Source of the DNA: Candidatus Limnocylindria bacterium | GTDB taxonomy: Bacteria; Chloroflexota; Limnocylindria; QHBO01 | Direction of reading: 5' to 3' | DNA length: 9,137 nucleotides | NCBI GenBank assembly: GCA_030146365.1 | Contig: JASLBU010000197.1 | Span: forward strand, 1-9,137 | Part shown: in pieces, positions 1 to 5,980 of the stretch | Position numbering within the stretch: position 1 is the stretch's first letter | How the letters are laid out: the number at the start of each line of letters is the position of its first letter | The notes under the pieces: model-generated | What the model was told of the DNA's origin: nothing | The model's input: the letters and a program-made list of their open reading frames with translations, nothing else | Databases searched by the model: none | Made by a program: the position numbers and the translations under genes

Positions 1-429
1 GCCGGCGGCGAGGATGAACATGTGGATGCGGTCGCGCAGGTGGTCGCGGGCCGCGCGGAAGGCGGCCAGCCGCGCCTCGCTGTCGCCCTCGACTCCGGAC
101 GGGTCGTCGATGCTCCAGTGCGCCTGCTGACGGACGCCAGGGAGGGTGGGGCACGACTCCTGGGCCTGGTCGCAGACCGTGATGAGCCATGTGAAGTCCT
201 GGCCGAGGTACGGCTCCAGGGTCTTGCTCGTGTGTGACCTGATGTCGATGCCGATCTCGTCCATCACGGTGACCGCCTCCGGCCGCACGCGCGTCGCCTC
301 GGTTCCCGCGCTGACTGCCTCGAAACGCTCGCCCCCCCAGGTGCGCAGCATGCCCTCCGCCTTCTGGCTCCGAGCGCTGTTGTGGGTGCAGACGAAGATG
401 ACCCGCTGTGGGCCGGCGTTCGTGGTCAT
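1..429 (-). CDS. arsC: Thioredoxin-coupled arsenate reductase (low-molecular-weight phosphatase fold), 3' end cut by window edge
   Basis: Reads 143 codons from ATG (429 on the minus strand) to the window edge without a stop. The N-terminal CX5R phosphatase loop is VCTHNSARS, with nucleophile Cys14 and Arg20. Cys86 and Cys93 sit in ITVCDQAQESCP, seven residues apart, and Asp109 lies in HWSIDDP. These match, with a constant offset of 4, the Cys10/Cys82/Cys89/Asp105 set of the Staphylococcus pI258 ArsC type. That family reduces arsenate to arsenite in the cytosol through a cascade of three cysteines re-reduced by thioredoxin. The family is about 131-140 residues, so only a few C-terminal residues should be missing. 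No arsenite exporter or ArsR is visible; partners could lie to the left. A TAGGAT hexamer ends 6 nt before the ATG and no Shine-Dalgarno is seen, so the transcript may be leaderless. An ordinary tyrosine phosphatase role is less likely given all three cysteines. Confidence 0.93.
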   Translation of the reverse strand, partial: MTTNAGPQRVIFVCTHNSARSQKAEGMLRTWGGERFEAVSAGTEATRVRPEAVTVMDEIGIDIRSHTSKTLEPYLGQDFTWLITVCDQAQESCPTLPGVRQQAHWSIDDPSGVEGDSEARLAAFRAARDHLRDRIHMFILAAG

Positions 430-435
430 GGACCG

Positions 436-477
436 ATCCTACGACCGGCGCATCAAGGGACCGTCAAGCAGAGTCAA
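436..477 (-). promoter_or_regulatory. Putative arsC promoter, leaderless type
   Basis: On the minus strand a TAGGAT -10-like hexamer (441 to 436) ends 6 nt before the arsC ATG. Two -35-like hexamers lie upstream: TTGACG (467 to 462, a long 20-bp spacer) and TTGACT (477 to 472). If TAGGAT is used, transcription would begin at or next to the ATG. This is a motif reading only; the spacer is longer than the usual 16-19 bp. Confidence 0.4.
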
Positions 478-507
478 TATCCACCACTGGGGATAACCTG
501 TGGATAA
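477..507. promoter_or_regulatory. Cluster of DnaA-box-like 9-mers
   Basis: TGTGGATAA at 499-507 is the exact reverse complement of the consensus DnaA box TTATCCACA. TGGGGATAA at 488-496 has the same orientation and differs at one base; the two start 11 bp apart, about one helical turn. ATATCCACC at 477-485 matches 7 of 9 in the opposite orientation. The cluster lies 48-78 nt upstream of the arsC start, next to its putative -35 elements. No dnaA, dnaN, gyrB, rnpA or rpmH is present, so it is not the usual oriC gene context. It could be a DnaA-responsive promoter element, a titration site, or a piece of an unusual origin. Confidence 0.5.
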
Positions 508-579
508 GTGCCCGATGCGGTCCGATGCTGGTGGAGAAGGGGGATTGCGGACCGGCGCAGCCGGCCCTTATCCTGTGGT

Positions 580-647
580 TGTCCCGAAGGGGCAGCCAAC
601 GACACCAGAGATTGCATCAACGGTTCGACGGCGGTTCCTTCGGGACA
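580..647 (-). terminator. Inverted repeat downstream of upp, possible 3' stem-loop
   Basis: An 11-bp perfect inverted repeat, TGTCCCGAAGG (580-590) and CCTTCGGGACA (637-647), encloses a 46-nt loop. It begins 20 nt past the upp stop in the direction of upp transcription. There is no following U-run, so it is not a canonical Rho-independent terminator. It may protect the upp mRNA end, assist termination, or bind a dimeric protein as DNA. The rest of the intergenic stretch 430-667 shows no credible gene. Confidence 0.3.
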
Positions 648-667
648 TTTCGTTGTCCGTCGCAGGT

Positions 668-1375
668 TCAGCGGTCGATGTCACGCTGCAGCCGCCGGAC
701 GACGGCCGCCGTCTCGTCATCCGGTCCATGCCCCGGCTCCGACGACGGGCCCGCGAACGTGCCGAACTGGCGGTCGCCGGCGTCGCCCAGGCCCGGCACG
801 ATGTACCCCCGCTCGTTGAGATGCGAGTCCATGGCCGCGACGTGGACATCCACGTCCGGGTGTGCCGCGGCGAGCGTCCGAACGCCCTCGGGGGCGGCGA
901 TCAGCGACACCTGCTTGACCCGGGCGGCCCCCCATTGCTTGAGGATGTCGATCGTGGCCGCCGCCGAGCCGCCCGTCGCCAGCATGGGGTCGAGGACGAG
1001 GCAGACCTGCACGGTCGCCGCATCGGGCAGCTTGTTGTAGTACTCGACCGGCTTCAGGGTCCGCTCGTCGCGATACAGGCCGATGTGCCACACCTCCGCG
1101 GTCGGCAGCAGCTCCAGCATCGCGTCCACCATCCCCAGGCCGGCGCGGAGGATCGGGATCAGGCCGACCCGCGGCTCGAGGCTCGCCGCGGTCATCGGCT
1201 CGAGGGGAGTCTCGATGAGCTCGGCACGGGTGGGGAGGTCGGCCATGGCCTCGTAGCCGAGGAGCCAGGTGAGCTCTCGCACCAGCTCGCGGAACTTCTT
1301 CGGCTCCGTCCGCCGGTCGCGCAGGATGGCGAGCTTGTGGGCGACCAGCGGGTGCTGGCTGAGGTGAACCGGCAT
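668..1375 (-). CDS. upp: Uracil phosphoribosyltransferase with C-terminal tail
   Basis: A cytosolic pyrimidine-salvage enzyme that makes UMP from uracil and PRPP. The 235-residue product has the family N-terminus (HPLVAHKLAILRD), the PRPP-binding loop DPMLATGGSA at residues 129-138, and the uracil-binding signature GYIVPGLGDAGDRQFGT at 190-206. The ATG at 1375 gives the family-standard N-terminus; an in-frame upstream extension would run into the divergent MFS gene and is unsupported. Upp proteins normally end at about 208-210 residues, just after GDRxFGT. Here about 29 more residues follow, acidic and proline/glycine-rich and then arginine-rich, up to a TGA. The gene is divergent from the MFS gene with 43 bp between starts. 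A TAGAAT hexamer ends 8 nt before the ATG, suggesting a leaderless or near-leaderless mRNA. Identification is secure; only the tail is odd. Confidence 0.97.
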   Translation of the reverse strand: MPVHLSQHPLVAHKLAILRDRRTEPKKFRELVRELTWLLGYEAMADLPTRAELIETPLEPMTAASLEPRVGLIPILRAGLGMVDAMLELLPTAEVWHIGLYRDERTLKPVEYYNKLPDAATVQVCLVLDPMLATGGSAAATIDILKQWGAARVKQVSLIAAPEGVRTLAAAHPDVDVHVAAMDSHLNERGYIVPGLGDAGDRQFGTFAGPSSEPGHGPDDETAAVVRRLQRDIDR

Positions 1376-1383
1376 CGGCGCCG

Positions 1384-1411
1384 ATTCTAGCCACCGTGGA
1401 GCTCGCCACAA
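1384..1411 (-). promoter_or_regulatory. Putative upp promoter
   Basis: Minus-strand TAGAAT (1389 to 1384) matches the -10 consensus at 5 of 6 bases and ends 8 nt before the upp ATG. TTGTGG (1411 to 1406) is a weak -35 candidate with a 16-bp spacer. The expected start point falls within a few bases of the ATG. The 43-bp divergent gap must also carry any promoter for the MFS gene; CACAAT at 1407-1412, 6 nt before its GTG, is a weaker candidate. Confidence 0.4.
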
Positions 1412-1418
1412 TGCACCG

Positions 1419-2537
1419 GTGCGCCGATTCCCCATGCTGCTGCCCCTCGCGTTCGGCGTGTTCGGCGTGCACTGGGGCGCCTGGCAGGCGGTGCTTCCCG
1501 ATCTGGCGCGCCACTACGAGCTGTCCCCGGGTCCCCTCGGCGCGCTGCTGACCGTCGGCTTCGCCGTCGCCCTGCCGGCCATGATCGGGACGGGGCGCCT
1601 CGTCGATCGGCTTGGCGCCGGTTGGGGCATGGCCATCCCTGCGGCCGTCATGGCTGCAGGCATCCTGCTCGTCGGGGCGTTGCCGGTCCTTCCACTGGTG
1701 CTGCTTGGCGTGGTGGCGATGGCCGCCGGGAGCGGCTCGTTCGACGTGGCGATCAACGGAGCGGCGATGGGTGAACCCGGCTGGAGCCGGCCGGCACGTG
1801 TGACGCTGCTCCATGCGGCCTTCAGCGGTGGCGGTGTCGTCGGAGCGGTGGGAGGCGGGGTGCTCCTCGGCACTGGCCTTCGCTTCCAGCTGGCGTACCC
1901 GGTCATCGCCGCGGCACTGCTGGGGGTCGCCGCGCTGGCCGCTGCGGCGCGGTGGCCAGCGGCGCCGCCGGGAGCCGGCGTGCCGCGAGCGGTCGCCCGG
2001 GTGATGCTGCCACTCGCGGTGCTCGCGGCCCTCGCCTTCCTCGCGGAGGGCTCCATGGAGACATGGTCGGCGATCTACCTGCGCGACGACCTGGGCGCGG
2101 CCGCGTTCGTCGGGGCATTGGGGCCGGCCGCGTTCCACGCCGCGATGCTGGTGGGGCGCCTCATCGGGGCCGGTGTGGCCGGATCGCTGGGCCCTGCACC
2201 GAGCCTCCTGCTCGCGGGGATCATGACGCTCGGCGGGATGACCCTTGCCCTGCTCGTGCCGGCGCCGGCCCTCGCCATTCCGGGCATGGCCATCTCCGCG
2301 CTCGGCGCCTCGTTCATCGTCCCGGTGGTCGTCAGCCTGGCCGCCGCGCGGGCCGGCGGGCATGCCGGACGAGCTGCCTCGTATGTGCTCAGCCTCGGCT
2401 ACGCCGGCTTCCTGGTCGGGCCCTCGCTGGTGGGCGTCGTCGCTGAATCGGCGGGGCTTCGAGTCGCCCTGCTGGTGATCCCGGTCGCCGGGACGGTGGT
2501 TGCGCTCGCGTCGCGCACGCCGGTCGCCCGACGCTAG
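1419..2537 (+). CDS. Major facilitator superfamily transporter (YbjJ/fucose-permease-like)
   Basis: A 372-residue, very hydrophobic inner-membrane protein with the alternating loop/helix pattern expected of about 12 transmembrane segments. The loop between the second and third helices carries the MFS signature (GRLVDRLGAG, residues 59-68). GSGSFDVAINGAA (104-116) and EGSMETWSAIYL (210-221) resemble conserved stretches of YbjJ-like MFS proteins, a group related to sugar permeases and putative effluxers. The substrate cannot be read from sequence. The GTG at 1419 is taken as the start; ATG at 1434 (residue 6) is the alternative, and neither has a clear Shine-Dalgarno. It is divergent from upp, so nucleobase or nucleoside transport is conceivable, but nothing specific supports it. 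It ends in TAG, followed by a hairpin. Confidence 0.88.
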   Translation: MRRFPMLLPLAFGVFGVHWGAWQAVLPDLARHYELSPGPLGALLTVGFAVALPAMIGTGRLVDRLGAGWGMAIPAAVMAAGILLVGALPVLPLVLLGVVAMAAGSGSFDVAINGAAMGEPGWSRPARVTLLHAAFSGGGVVGAVGGGVLLGTGLRFQLAYPVIAAALLGVAALAAAARWPAAPPGAGVPRAVARVMLPLAVLAALAFLAEGSMETWSAIYLRDDLGAAAFVGALGPAAFHAAMLVGRLIGAGVAGSLGPAPSLLLAGIMTLGGMTLALLVPAPALAIPGMAISALGASFIVPVVVSLAAARAGGHAGRAASYVLSLGYAGFLVGPSLVGVVAESAGLRVALLVIPVAGTVVALASRTPVARR

Positions 2538-2583
2538 AGGACGCGGCGGGGCAGCGTCGCTGGTACGGGTCCTGCCCTGAAGG

Positions 2584-2603
2584 GCCGGCATCTACCTGCC
2601 GGC
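2584..2603 (+). terminator. Stem-loop downstream of the MFS gene
   Basis: A perfect 7-bp inverted repeat, GCCGGCA (2584-2590) and TGCCGGC (2597-2603), has a 6-nt loop and starts 46 nt after the MFS stop. It is preceded by a smaller hairpin, GCCC-TGAA-GGGC. There is no U-run, so it would be a non-canonical or Rho-assisted terminator, or only a chance feature of GC-rich DNA. Confidence 0.35.
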
Positions 2604-2615
2604 GCGACATGCTGG

Positions 2616-2621
2616 TAGGCT
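2616..2621 (+). promoter_or_regulatory. Putative -10 element of the bactofilin operon
   Basis: TAGGCT preceded by TGG forms an extended -10-like motif in the 166-bp gap before the bactofilin gene. No convincing -35 lies at the right distance. If used, it would give a leader of about 75 nt, consistent with the clear Shine-Dalgarno at this gene and unlike the short-leader starts elsewhere in the window. Confidence 0.3.
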
Positions 2622-2688
2622 ATCGGTCCTTCGCGAAACCCTTGATGATCGCGCGCGGACCGTGCCCAGCCCGTCGCCGGACCGTAGT

Positions 2689-2700
2689 GGAGGTTAGGAG
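2689..2700 (+). promoter_or_regulatory. Ribosome binding site of the bactofilin gene
   Basis: GGAGG (2689-2693, 10 nt from the ATG) and AGGAG (2696-2700, 3 nt from the ATG) stand in tandem. The first has near-ideal spacing. This is the strongest Shine-Dalgarno in the window and fixes the start at 2704. Confidence 0.65.
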
Positions 2701-2703
2701 AGC

Positions 2704-3339
2704 ATGGTCTTCGGATCGAAGCGTGAAACCAAGCCGGACAGCCTCTCGCGCGAGGACGTGGTGGGGAACCTGTATCCGGATAGCCTGACGAGTGAGGTCG
2801 ACGTGGCACAGTCACCGAGCGAATTCCCCCGAAGCAGCGACCGTGGCAACGAGTCGGTGATCGACCCGCACGCCCGCTTCAACGGCAAGTACGTCAGCGA
2901 CCGGGACCTGCGGATCGAGGGGGAGGCGCAGGGTGAGATCGAGTGCCAGGGAACGTTGATCATCAGCCCGCAGGCCCGCGTGCGGAGCGCGATCAAGGCG
3001 CACAACGTCATCGTCAACGGCGACTACGAAGGGGACGTCGATTGCGGCGGCCGCTTCGAGATCGGCTCCACCGGCCGGGTGAAGGGCAACATCAAGACGC
3101 AGGTTCTGGTGGTCAAGGAGGGCGCCCACTGGGAAGGGGGCGTCACCATGACCCGCGAGCCGGGCACCCGACCGGCGGCCGCGACTGCCACCGGCCCTGC
3201 CGGATCGGGCGGGACGGCCCCGCGCCCGACGGCTGGCACCAGTGGCAGCGTGTTCAGCAAGGGTGATCGACCGGGCGAGCCGCTCGGCGGGGAGCTGCGC
3301 GAGGGACAGCCGGCCGGCCCGGGCGGCGGCAGCCAGTAG
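2704..3339 (+). CDS. Bactofilin (DUF583) cytoskeletal protein
   Basis: A 211-residue protein with a central bactofilin domain at about residues 52-150. It shows the short repeated beta-strand turns of a right-handed beta-helix (for example GKYVSDRDLRIEGEAQGEI, then IIVNGDYEGDV-like repeats ending in GRVKGNI). Bactofilins self-assemble without nucleotide into filaments that scaffold cell-wall or envelope machinery, usually at the inner face of the membrane. The start MVFGSKRE resembles the short hydrophobic-plus-basic N-terminal membrane-targeting peptides of some bactofilins. Residues 9-51 are a polar linker and 151-211 a Gly/Pro/Ala/Thr-rich, probably disordered tail. No peptidase, flagellar or peptidoglycan gene adjoins it. 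The neighbour 19 bp downstream is an asparaginase on the same strand. Family assignment is strong; the specific cellular role is unknown. Confidence 0.92.
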   Translation: MVFGSKRETKPDSLSREDVVGNLYPDSLTSEVDVAQSPSEFPRSSDRGNESVIDPHARFNGKYVSDRDLRIEGEAQGEIECQGTLIISPQARVRSAIKAHNVIVNGDYEGDVDCGGRFEIGSTGRVKGNIKTQVLVVKEGAHWEGGVTMTREPGTRPAAATATGPAGSGGTAPRPTAGTSGSVFSKGDRPGEPLGGELREGQPAGPGGGSQ

Positions 3340-3358
3340 CCACACGGGCCTGAGGCCG

Positions 3359-4432
3359 GTGCCGAGGCCGGGGCGCTCGGCCTCCGCTCCGCCGCCCCTC
3401 GTCGAGGTGACGCGGGGCGGCCACACCGAATCCGTCCACCGCGGCGCGATCGCCGTGGTCGCCCCCGACGGCTCGCCGATCGCATCGGTCGGCGATGTCG
3501 GGGGCTTCATCTATGCGCGGTCGAGCGCCAAGCCGTTCCAGCTGGCCCCCTTCGTCGCCTCCGGCCGCTTCGATGAGCTCGGGCTGGGGGCGGAGGCGCT
3601 GGCGATCATGGCCGCAAGCCACAGTGGCGAGGACCGGCATGTGCGACTGGTGCAGGAGATCCTGCGGCGGGCCGGGCTCACGAGTGCCGTGCTCCAGAAC
3701 CAGGTGCACGCGCCGTACGACACGGAGACGGCGCACCGACTGCTGCGGGACGGGGAGCAGCCGAACGCGCTGCGGGGCAACTGCTCCGGCAAGCATGCCG
3801 GCATGGTCCTGTTCGCGAAGGCCTCCGGTTGGCCGATCGACAGCTACTGGCACCCAGACCACCCCGTCCAGCGGCTGGCGCTCGAAACGATCTCCGCGCT
3901 CTCGGACGTACCCTTGGAGCAGGTCGCGGTGGCGGTCGACGGCTGTGGCGTGACCACCTTCGGCATGCCGCTGCGTGGCCTGGCGGTCGGATTCGCCCGT
4001 CTCGCCGACCCGTCGGCCGTGGCGGACCCGCCGCTGCGGGAGGCGCTCACCCGCATCCGCGACGCGATGATGGCGCATCCCGAGCTCGTCGCAGGCGAGC
4101 GACGCCGGATCGACACGGCGGTCATGCGCGCGTACCCGGCGCGGCTGGTGAGCAAGGGCGGCGCCGAGGGCGTCCTGGCCATGGGCCTCCCGCCCGGTGC
4201 GCTGCCCTCGACCGCGCCGTTCGGCGGCGGGCCGTTGGGCGTGGCCGCGAAAGTGGAAGATGGCAACCTGGCACGGCGCGCGGGTGACGTCGTGTCCGTC
4301 GAGGCCCTGCGGCAGCTGGGACTGGTGAGCGATCCGCTGCCCGGCCCGCTGGTGCAGTTCGCCTCACCCCCCATCATCGACCCCAGGGGAGAGCGCTCCG
4401 GGGACGTACGTCCGGTGTTCCGCCTGGCCTAG
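3359..4432 (+). CDS. L-asparaginase, asparaginase II family (Rhizobium etli ReAV-like, PF06089)
   Basis: Predicted to hydrolyse L-asparagine to aspartate and ammonia in the cytosol. From GTG 3359 the product is 357 residues, normal for this family, which is unrelated to the classic E. coli asparaginases. It carries SSAKP (55-59), SHSGE (87-91), NCSGKHAGM (141-149), DGCGV (194-198) and SKGGAEG (265-271). Recalled ReAV catalytic and metal-site residues (Ser48, Lys51, Ser80, Cys135, Lys138, Asp187, Cys189) align with a constant offset of 7, so the active site and zinc site look intact. The GTG is chosen because it follows the bactofilin stop by 19 bp, has a GAGG just upstream and precedes the first conserved block. 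An in-frame ATG at 3242 would overlap the bactofilin by 98 nt and add only low-complexity sequence. Likely co-transcribed with the bactofilin. The stop overlaps that of the convergent DUF554 gene. Confidence 0.92.
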   Translation: MPRPGRSASAPPPLVEVTRGGHTESVHRGAIAVVAPDGSPIASVGDVGGFIYARSSAKPFQLAPFVASGRFDELGLGAEALAIMAASHSGEDRHVRLVQEILRRAGLTSAVLQNQVHAPYDTETAHRLLRDGEQPNALRGNCSGKHAGMVLFAKASGWPIDSYWHPDHPVQRLALETISALSDVPLEQVAVAVDGCGVTTFGMPLRGLAVGFARLADPSAVADPPLREALTRIRDAMMAHPELVAGERRRIDTAVMRAYPARLVSKGGAEGVLAMGLPPGALPSTAPFGGGPLGVAAKVEDGNLARRAGDVVSVEALRQLGLVSDPLPGPLVQFASPPIIDPRGERSGDVRPVFRLA

Positions 4433-5166
4433 CCGCCCACGGCGTCCCGGACCAGCGCCGCGACGCGGATCAAAGCAGGTGCCAGAAGGAGCGCGGGCAG
4501 GAAGCTGGCGACGCGCACCGGCCGCAGGTCGAGCAGCCGAAACGCCACGCCGAGCAGGATCACGCCGCCCGCCGACGTGATGGCGAGGATCGTCGGCGGG
4601 TCCATCACGTCGCGGAGCAGGAGGGCGGCCCCAGAGATGCCGCCCTGGACCACCAGCACGGTGAGGGCGGACAGCGCGACTCCGGGCCCCAGCGCCGCGG
4701 CGAAGGCGATGCTGGCGACCCCGTCGAGAAGCGACTTCACGGCCAGCAGCCGAATGTCGCCGGTCAGCCCGTTCTCGAGCGACCCCAGGATCGTGAGCGG
4801 ACCGACGCAGAACACCAGGCTGGCGGTCACAAACCCCTCGGCGATGCGGCTCGGGCGGTCGCTGCGCGCCAGGCGGGCCTGGAACCAGCGGCCGATCCAT
4901 TCCAGGCCGTCGTGGAGCCGGAGCAGCTCCCCGATCGCGACGCCGGCAAGCACCGCGGCCATGACGGCCAGGTCGTCGCCGGGCAGGGCCTCGGAGTCCG
5001 TGAAGACACGGAGGCCCATGCTGACCGCCAACAGGACGGTGAAGAAGCCGAGGCCGGTCGTGAGTCCGTCGCGGATGCGCGAGGGCATGCGGCTGCCGAC
5101 GACGAGGCCGATGCCGACGCCCGCGAGCACGGTGGCGACGTTGAGCAGCGTGCCGGTCAGGAACAC
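4429..5166 (-). CDS. DUF554 membrane protein (YdfK/YqgA-like)
   Basis: A 245-residue multi-pass inner-membrane protein of unknown function. The N-terminus FLTGTLLNVATVLAGVGIG and the core GFVTASLVFCVGPLTILGS (111-129), with GLTGDIRLLAVKSLLDGVAS (133-152) after it, are characteristic of DUF554. I count about six or seven hydrophobic segments. The family is annotated as putative transport proteins, but no substrate is established to my knowledge. The GTG at 5166 fits the family's N-terminus exactly; the frame stays open upstream but that part is antisense to the lipoprotein hydrolase gene and has no family resemblance. No Shine-Dalgarno or -10 motif is evident. It is convergent with asparaginase and divergent from the hydrolase (69-bp gap). 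Family assignment is strong; function is unknown. Confidence 0.9.
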   Translation of the reverse strand: MFLTGTLLNVATVLAGVGIGLVVGSRMPSRIRDGLTTGLGFFTVLLAVSMGLRVFTDSEALPGDDLAVMAAVLAGVAIGELLRLHDGLEWIGRWFQARLARSDRPSRIAEGFVTASLVFCVGPLTILGSLENGLTGDIRLLAVKSLLDGVASIAFAAALGPGVALSALTVLVVQGGISGAALLLRDVMDPPTILAITSAGGVILLGVAFRLLDLRPVRVASFLPALLLAPALIRVAALVRDAVGG

Positions 5167-5219
5167 GTCGAGCGGGGCAGCGGAGTCCCGGGGTGGGAGG
5201 CGGCACGGGGCATGCGATG

Positions 5220-5225
5220 TAGCGT
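5220..5225 (+). promoter_or_regulatory. Putative -10 element of the SGNH hydrolase gene
   Basis: TAGCGT, immediately followed by the overlapping TAGCGA (5225-5230), ends 10 nt before the ATG at 5236. It fits the TAnnnT pattern seen before arsC, upp and gltX and would produce a leaderless or near-leaderless mRNA. No -35 was identified. Confidence 0.3.
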
Positions 5226-5235
5226 AGCGAGCACG

Positions 5236-5943
5236 ATGCGAAGCCGCGTGCTCGGAATCGGTCTCATGGTGGCGCTCGGCAGTGCGGGATGCGGCCCTCC
5301 GGCCGAACCGGGCTCGGCGCTGAACGGGTCGCGCGGCCGAGAGGAGGATCAGGTGCGATTCGTGGCGCTGGGTGACTCCTACACGATCGGCACCTCCGTC
5401 ACGGAGGCCGAGCGCTGGCCGAACCAGCTCGTTGCGCGCGTCGATGGGTTGCTGCTCGCTGGCAATCCGGCGGTGAACGGCTACACGTCCGCGGATCTCA
5501 TTCGGGACGAGCTGCCCAGGCTCGACCGCCTCCGGCCGGAGCTCGTGAGCGTGCTCATCGGCGTCAACGACGTGGTGCGGGGCGTCCCGGACGCGGAGTA
5601 CGCCGGGAACGTGGCGGTCATCCTCGAGGAGCTCCTGACCCGGCTGCCGCCCGAGCGGATCCTGTGCATCGCGACGCCGGACTACACCCAGACTCCGCGC
5701 GGCGCCGACTACGGCGATCCGGTCATGCAGAGCGACCGGATCGTGCGCGTCAACGCCATCCTCCGGGAGGCGTGCGAGCAGCGCGGCATCACCTTCGTGC
5801 CGGAGATCTTCGAGATCAGCCAGGGTGTGCTCGAGGACCCCTCCCTGGTCGCGGACGACGGACTGCACCCGAGCGGCGCGCAGTACCGCCGCTGGGTGGA
5901 CGTCATCGAGCCGGTCGTCCGCCAGCTGCTGGACGAAGGCTGA
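5236..5943 (+). CDS. SGNH/GDSL-family hydrolase, predicted lipoprotein
   Basis: A 235-residue predicted esterase or lipase-like hydrolase. The start MRSRVLGIGLMVALGSAGC is a lipoprotein-type signal peptide with the lipid-anchored residue at Cys19; the polar stretch 20-40 is a tether. Block I is FVALGDSYTIGTS with nucleophile Ser48, the oxyanion Gly lies in NGYTS (81-85), block III is GVND (109-112, Asn111), and block V is DDGLHPS with Asp208 and His211. All catalytic residues are therefore present. The substrate is not readable; relatives cleave acyl esters, including lysophospholipids and acetylated sugars. The ATG at 5236 puts the signal peptide in the right register; an in-frame ATG slightly upstream is possible. 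It is divergent from the DUF554 gene and 37 bp upstream of gltX, so some readthrough into gltX is possible. Confidence 0.88.
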   Translation: MRSRVLGIGLMVALGSAGCGPPAEPGSALNGSRGREEDQVRFVALGDSYTIGTSVTEAERWPNQLVARVDGLLLAGNPAVNGYTSADLIRDELPRLDRLRPELVSVLIGVNDVVRGVPDAEYAGNVAVILEELLTRLPPERILCIATPDYTQTPRGADYGDPVMQSDRIVRVNAILREACEQRGITFVPEIFEISQGVLEDPSLVADDGLHPSGAQYRRWVDVIEPVVRQLLDEG

Positions 5944-5962
5944 CGGAGCGGCTCGGAGCGCC

Positions 5963-5971
5963 TGCTACGAT
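5963..5971 (+). promoter_or_regulatory. Putative gltX promoter, extended -10
   Basis: TGC followed by TACGAT (5966-5971) forms an extended -10-like element 9 nt before the gltX ATG, in the 37-bp gap after the hydrolase gene. The predicted start point is within a few bases of the ATG. A weak GAGGG (5974-5978) lies only 2 nt from the ATG, too close for normal Shine-Dalgarno use. Confidence 0.4.
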
Positions 5972-5980
5972 CCGAGGGCC

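Noticed and set aside
430..667. A full replication origin
   Set aside because: Only two good boxes and one weak one are present, with no clear AT-rich unwinding region and no replication genes nearby; the box cluster is reported without calling an oriC.
500..1390. 296-codon plus-strand open frame opposite upp
   Set aside because: Antisense to upp, with shadow-type composition. Its 5' part crosses the intergenic region only because stops are rare in GC-rich DNA.
717..2591. 624-codon minus-strand open frame across upp and the MFS gene
   Set aside because: It is low-complexity Arg/Pro/Gly/His-rich sequence, overlaps two well-identified genes in other frames, and has no recognisable family: a GC-rich shadow frame.
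3242..3358. Upstream in-frame ATG start for the asparaginase
   Set aside because: It would overlap the bactofilin by 98 nt and adds Ala/Arg/Ser-rich sequence without family similarity; GTG 3359 gives a normal-length protein.
5167..5868. Long upstream extension of the DUF554 frame
   Set aside because: It is antisense to the SGNH hydrolase and compositionally a shadow; family similarity begins at the GTG at 5166.
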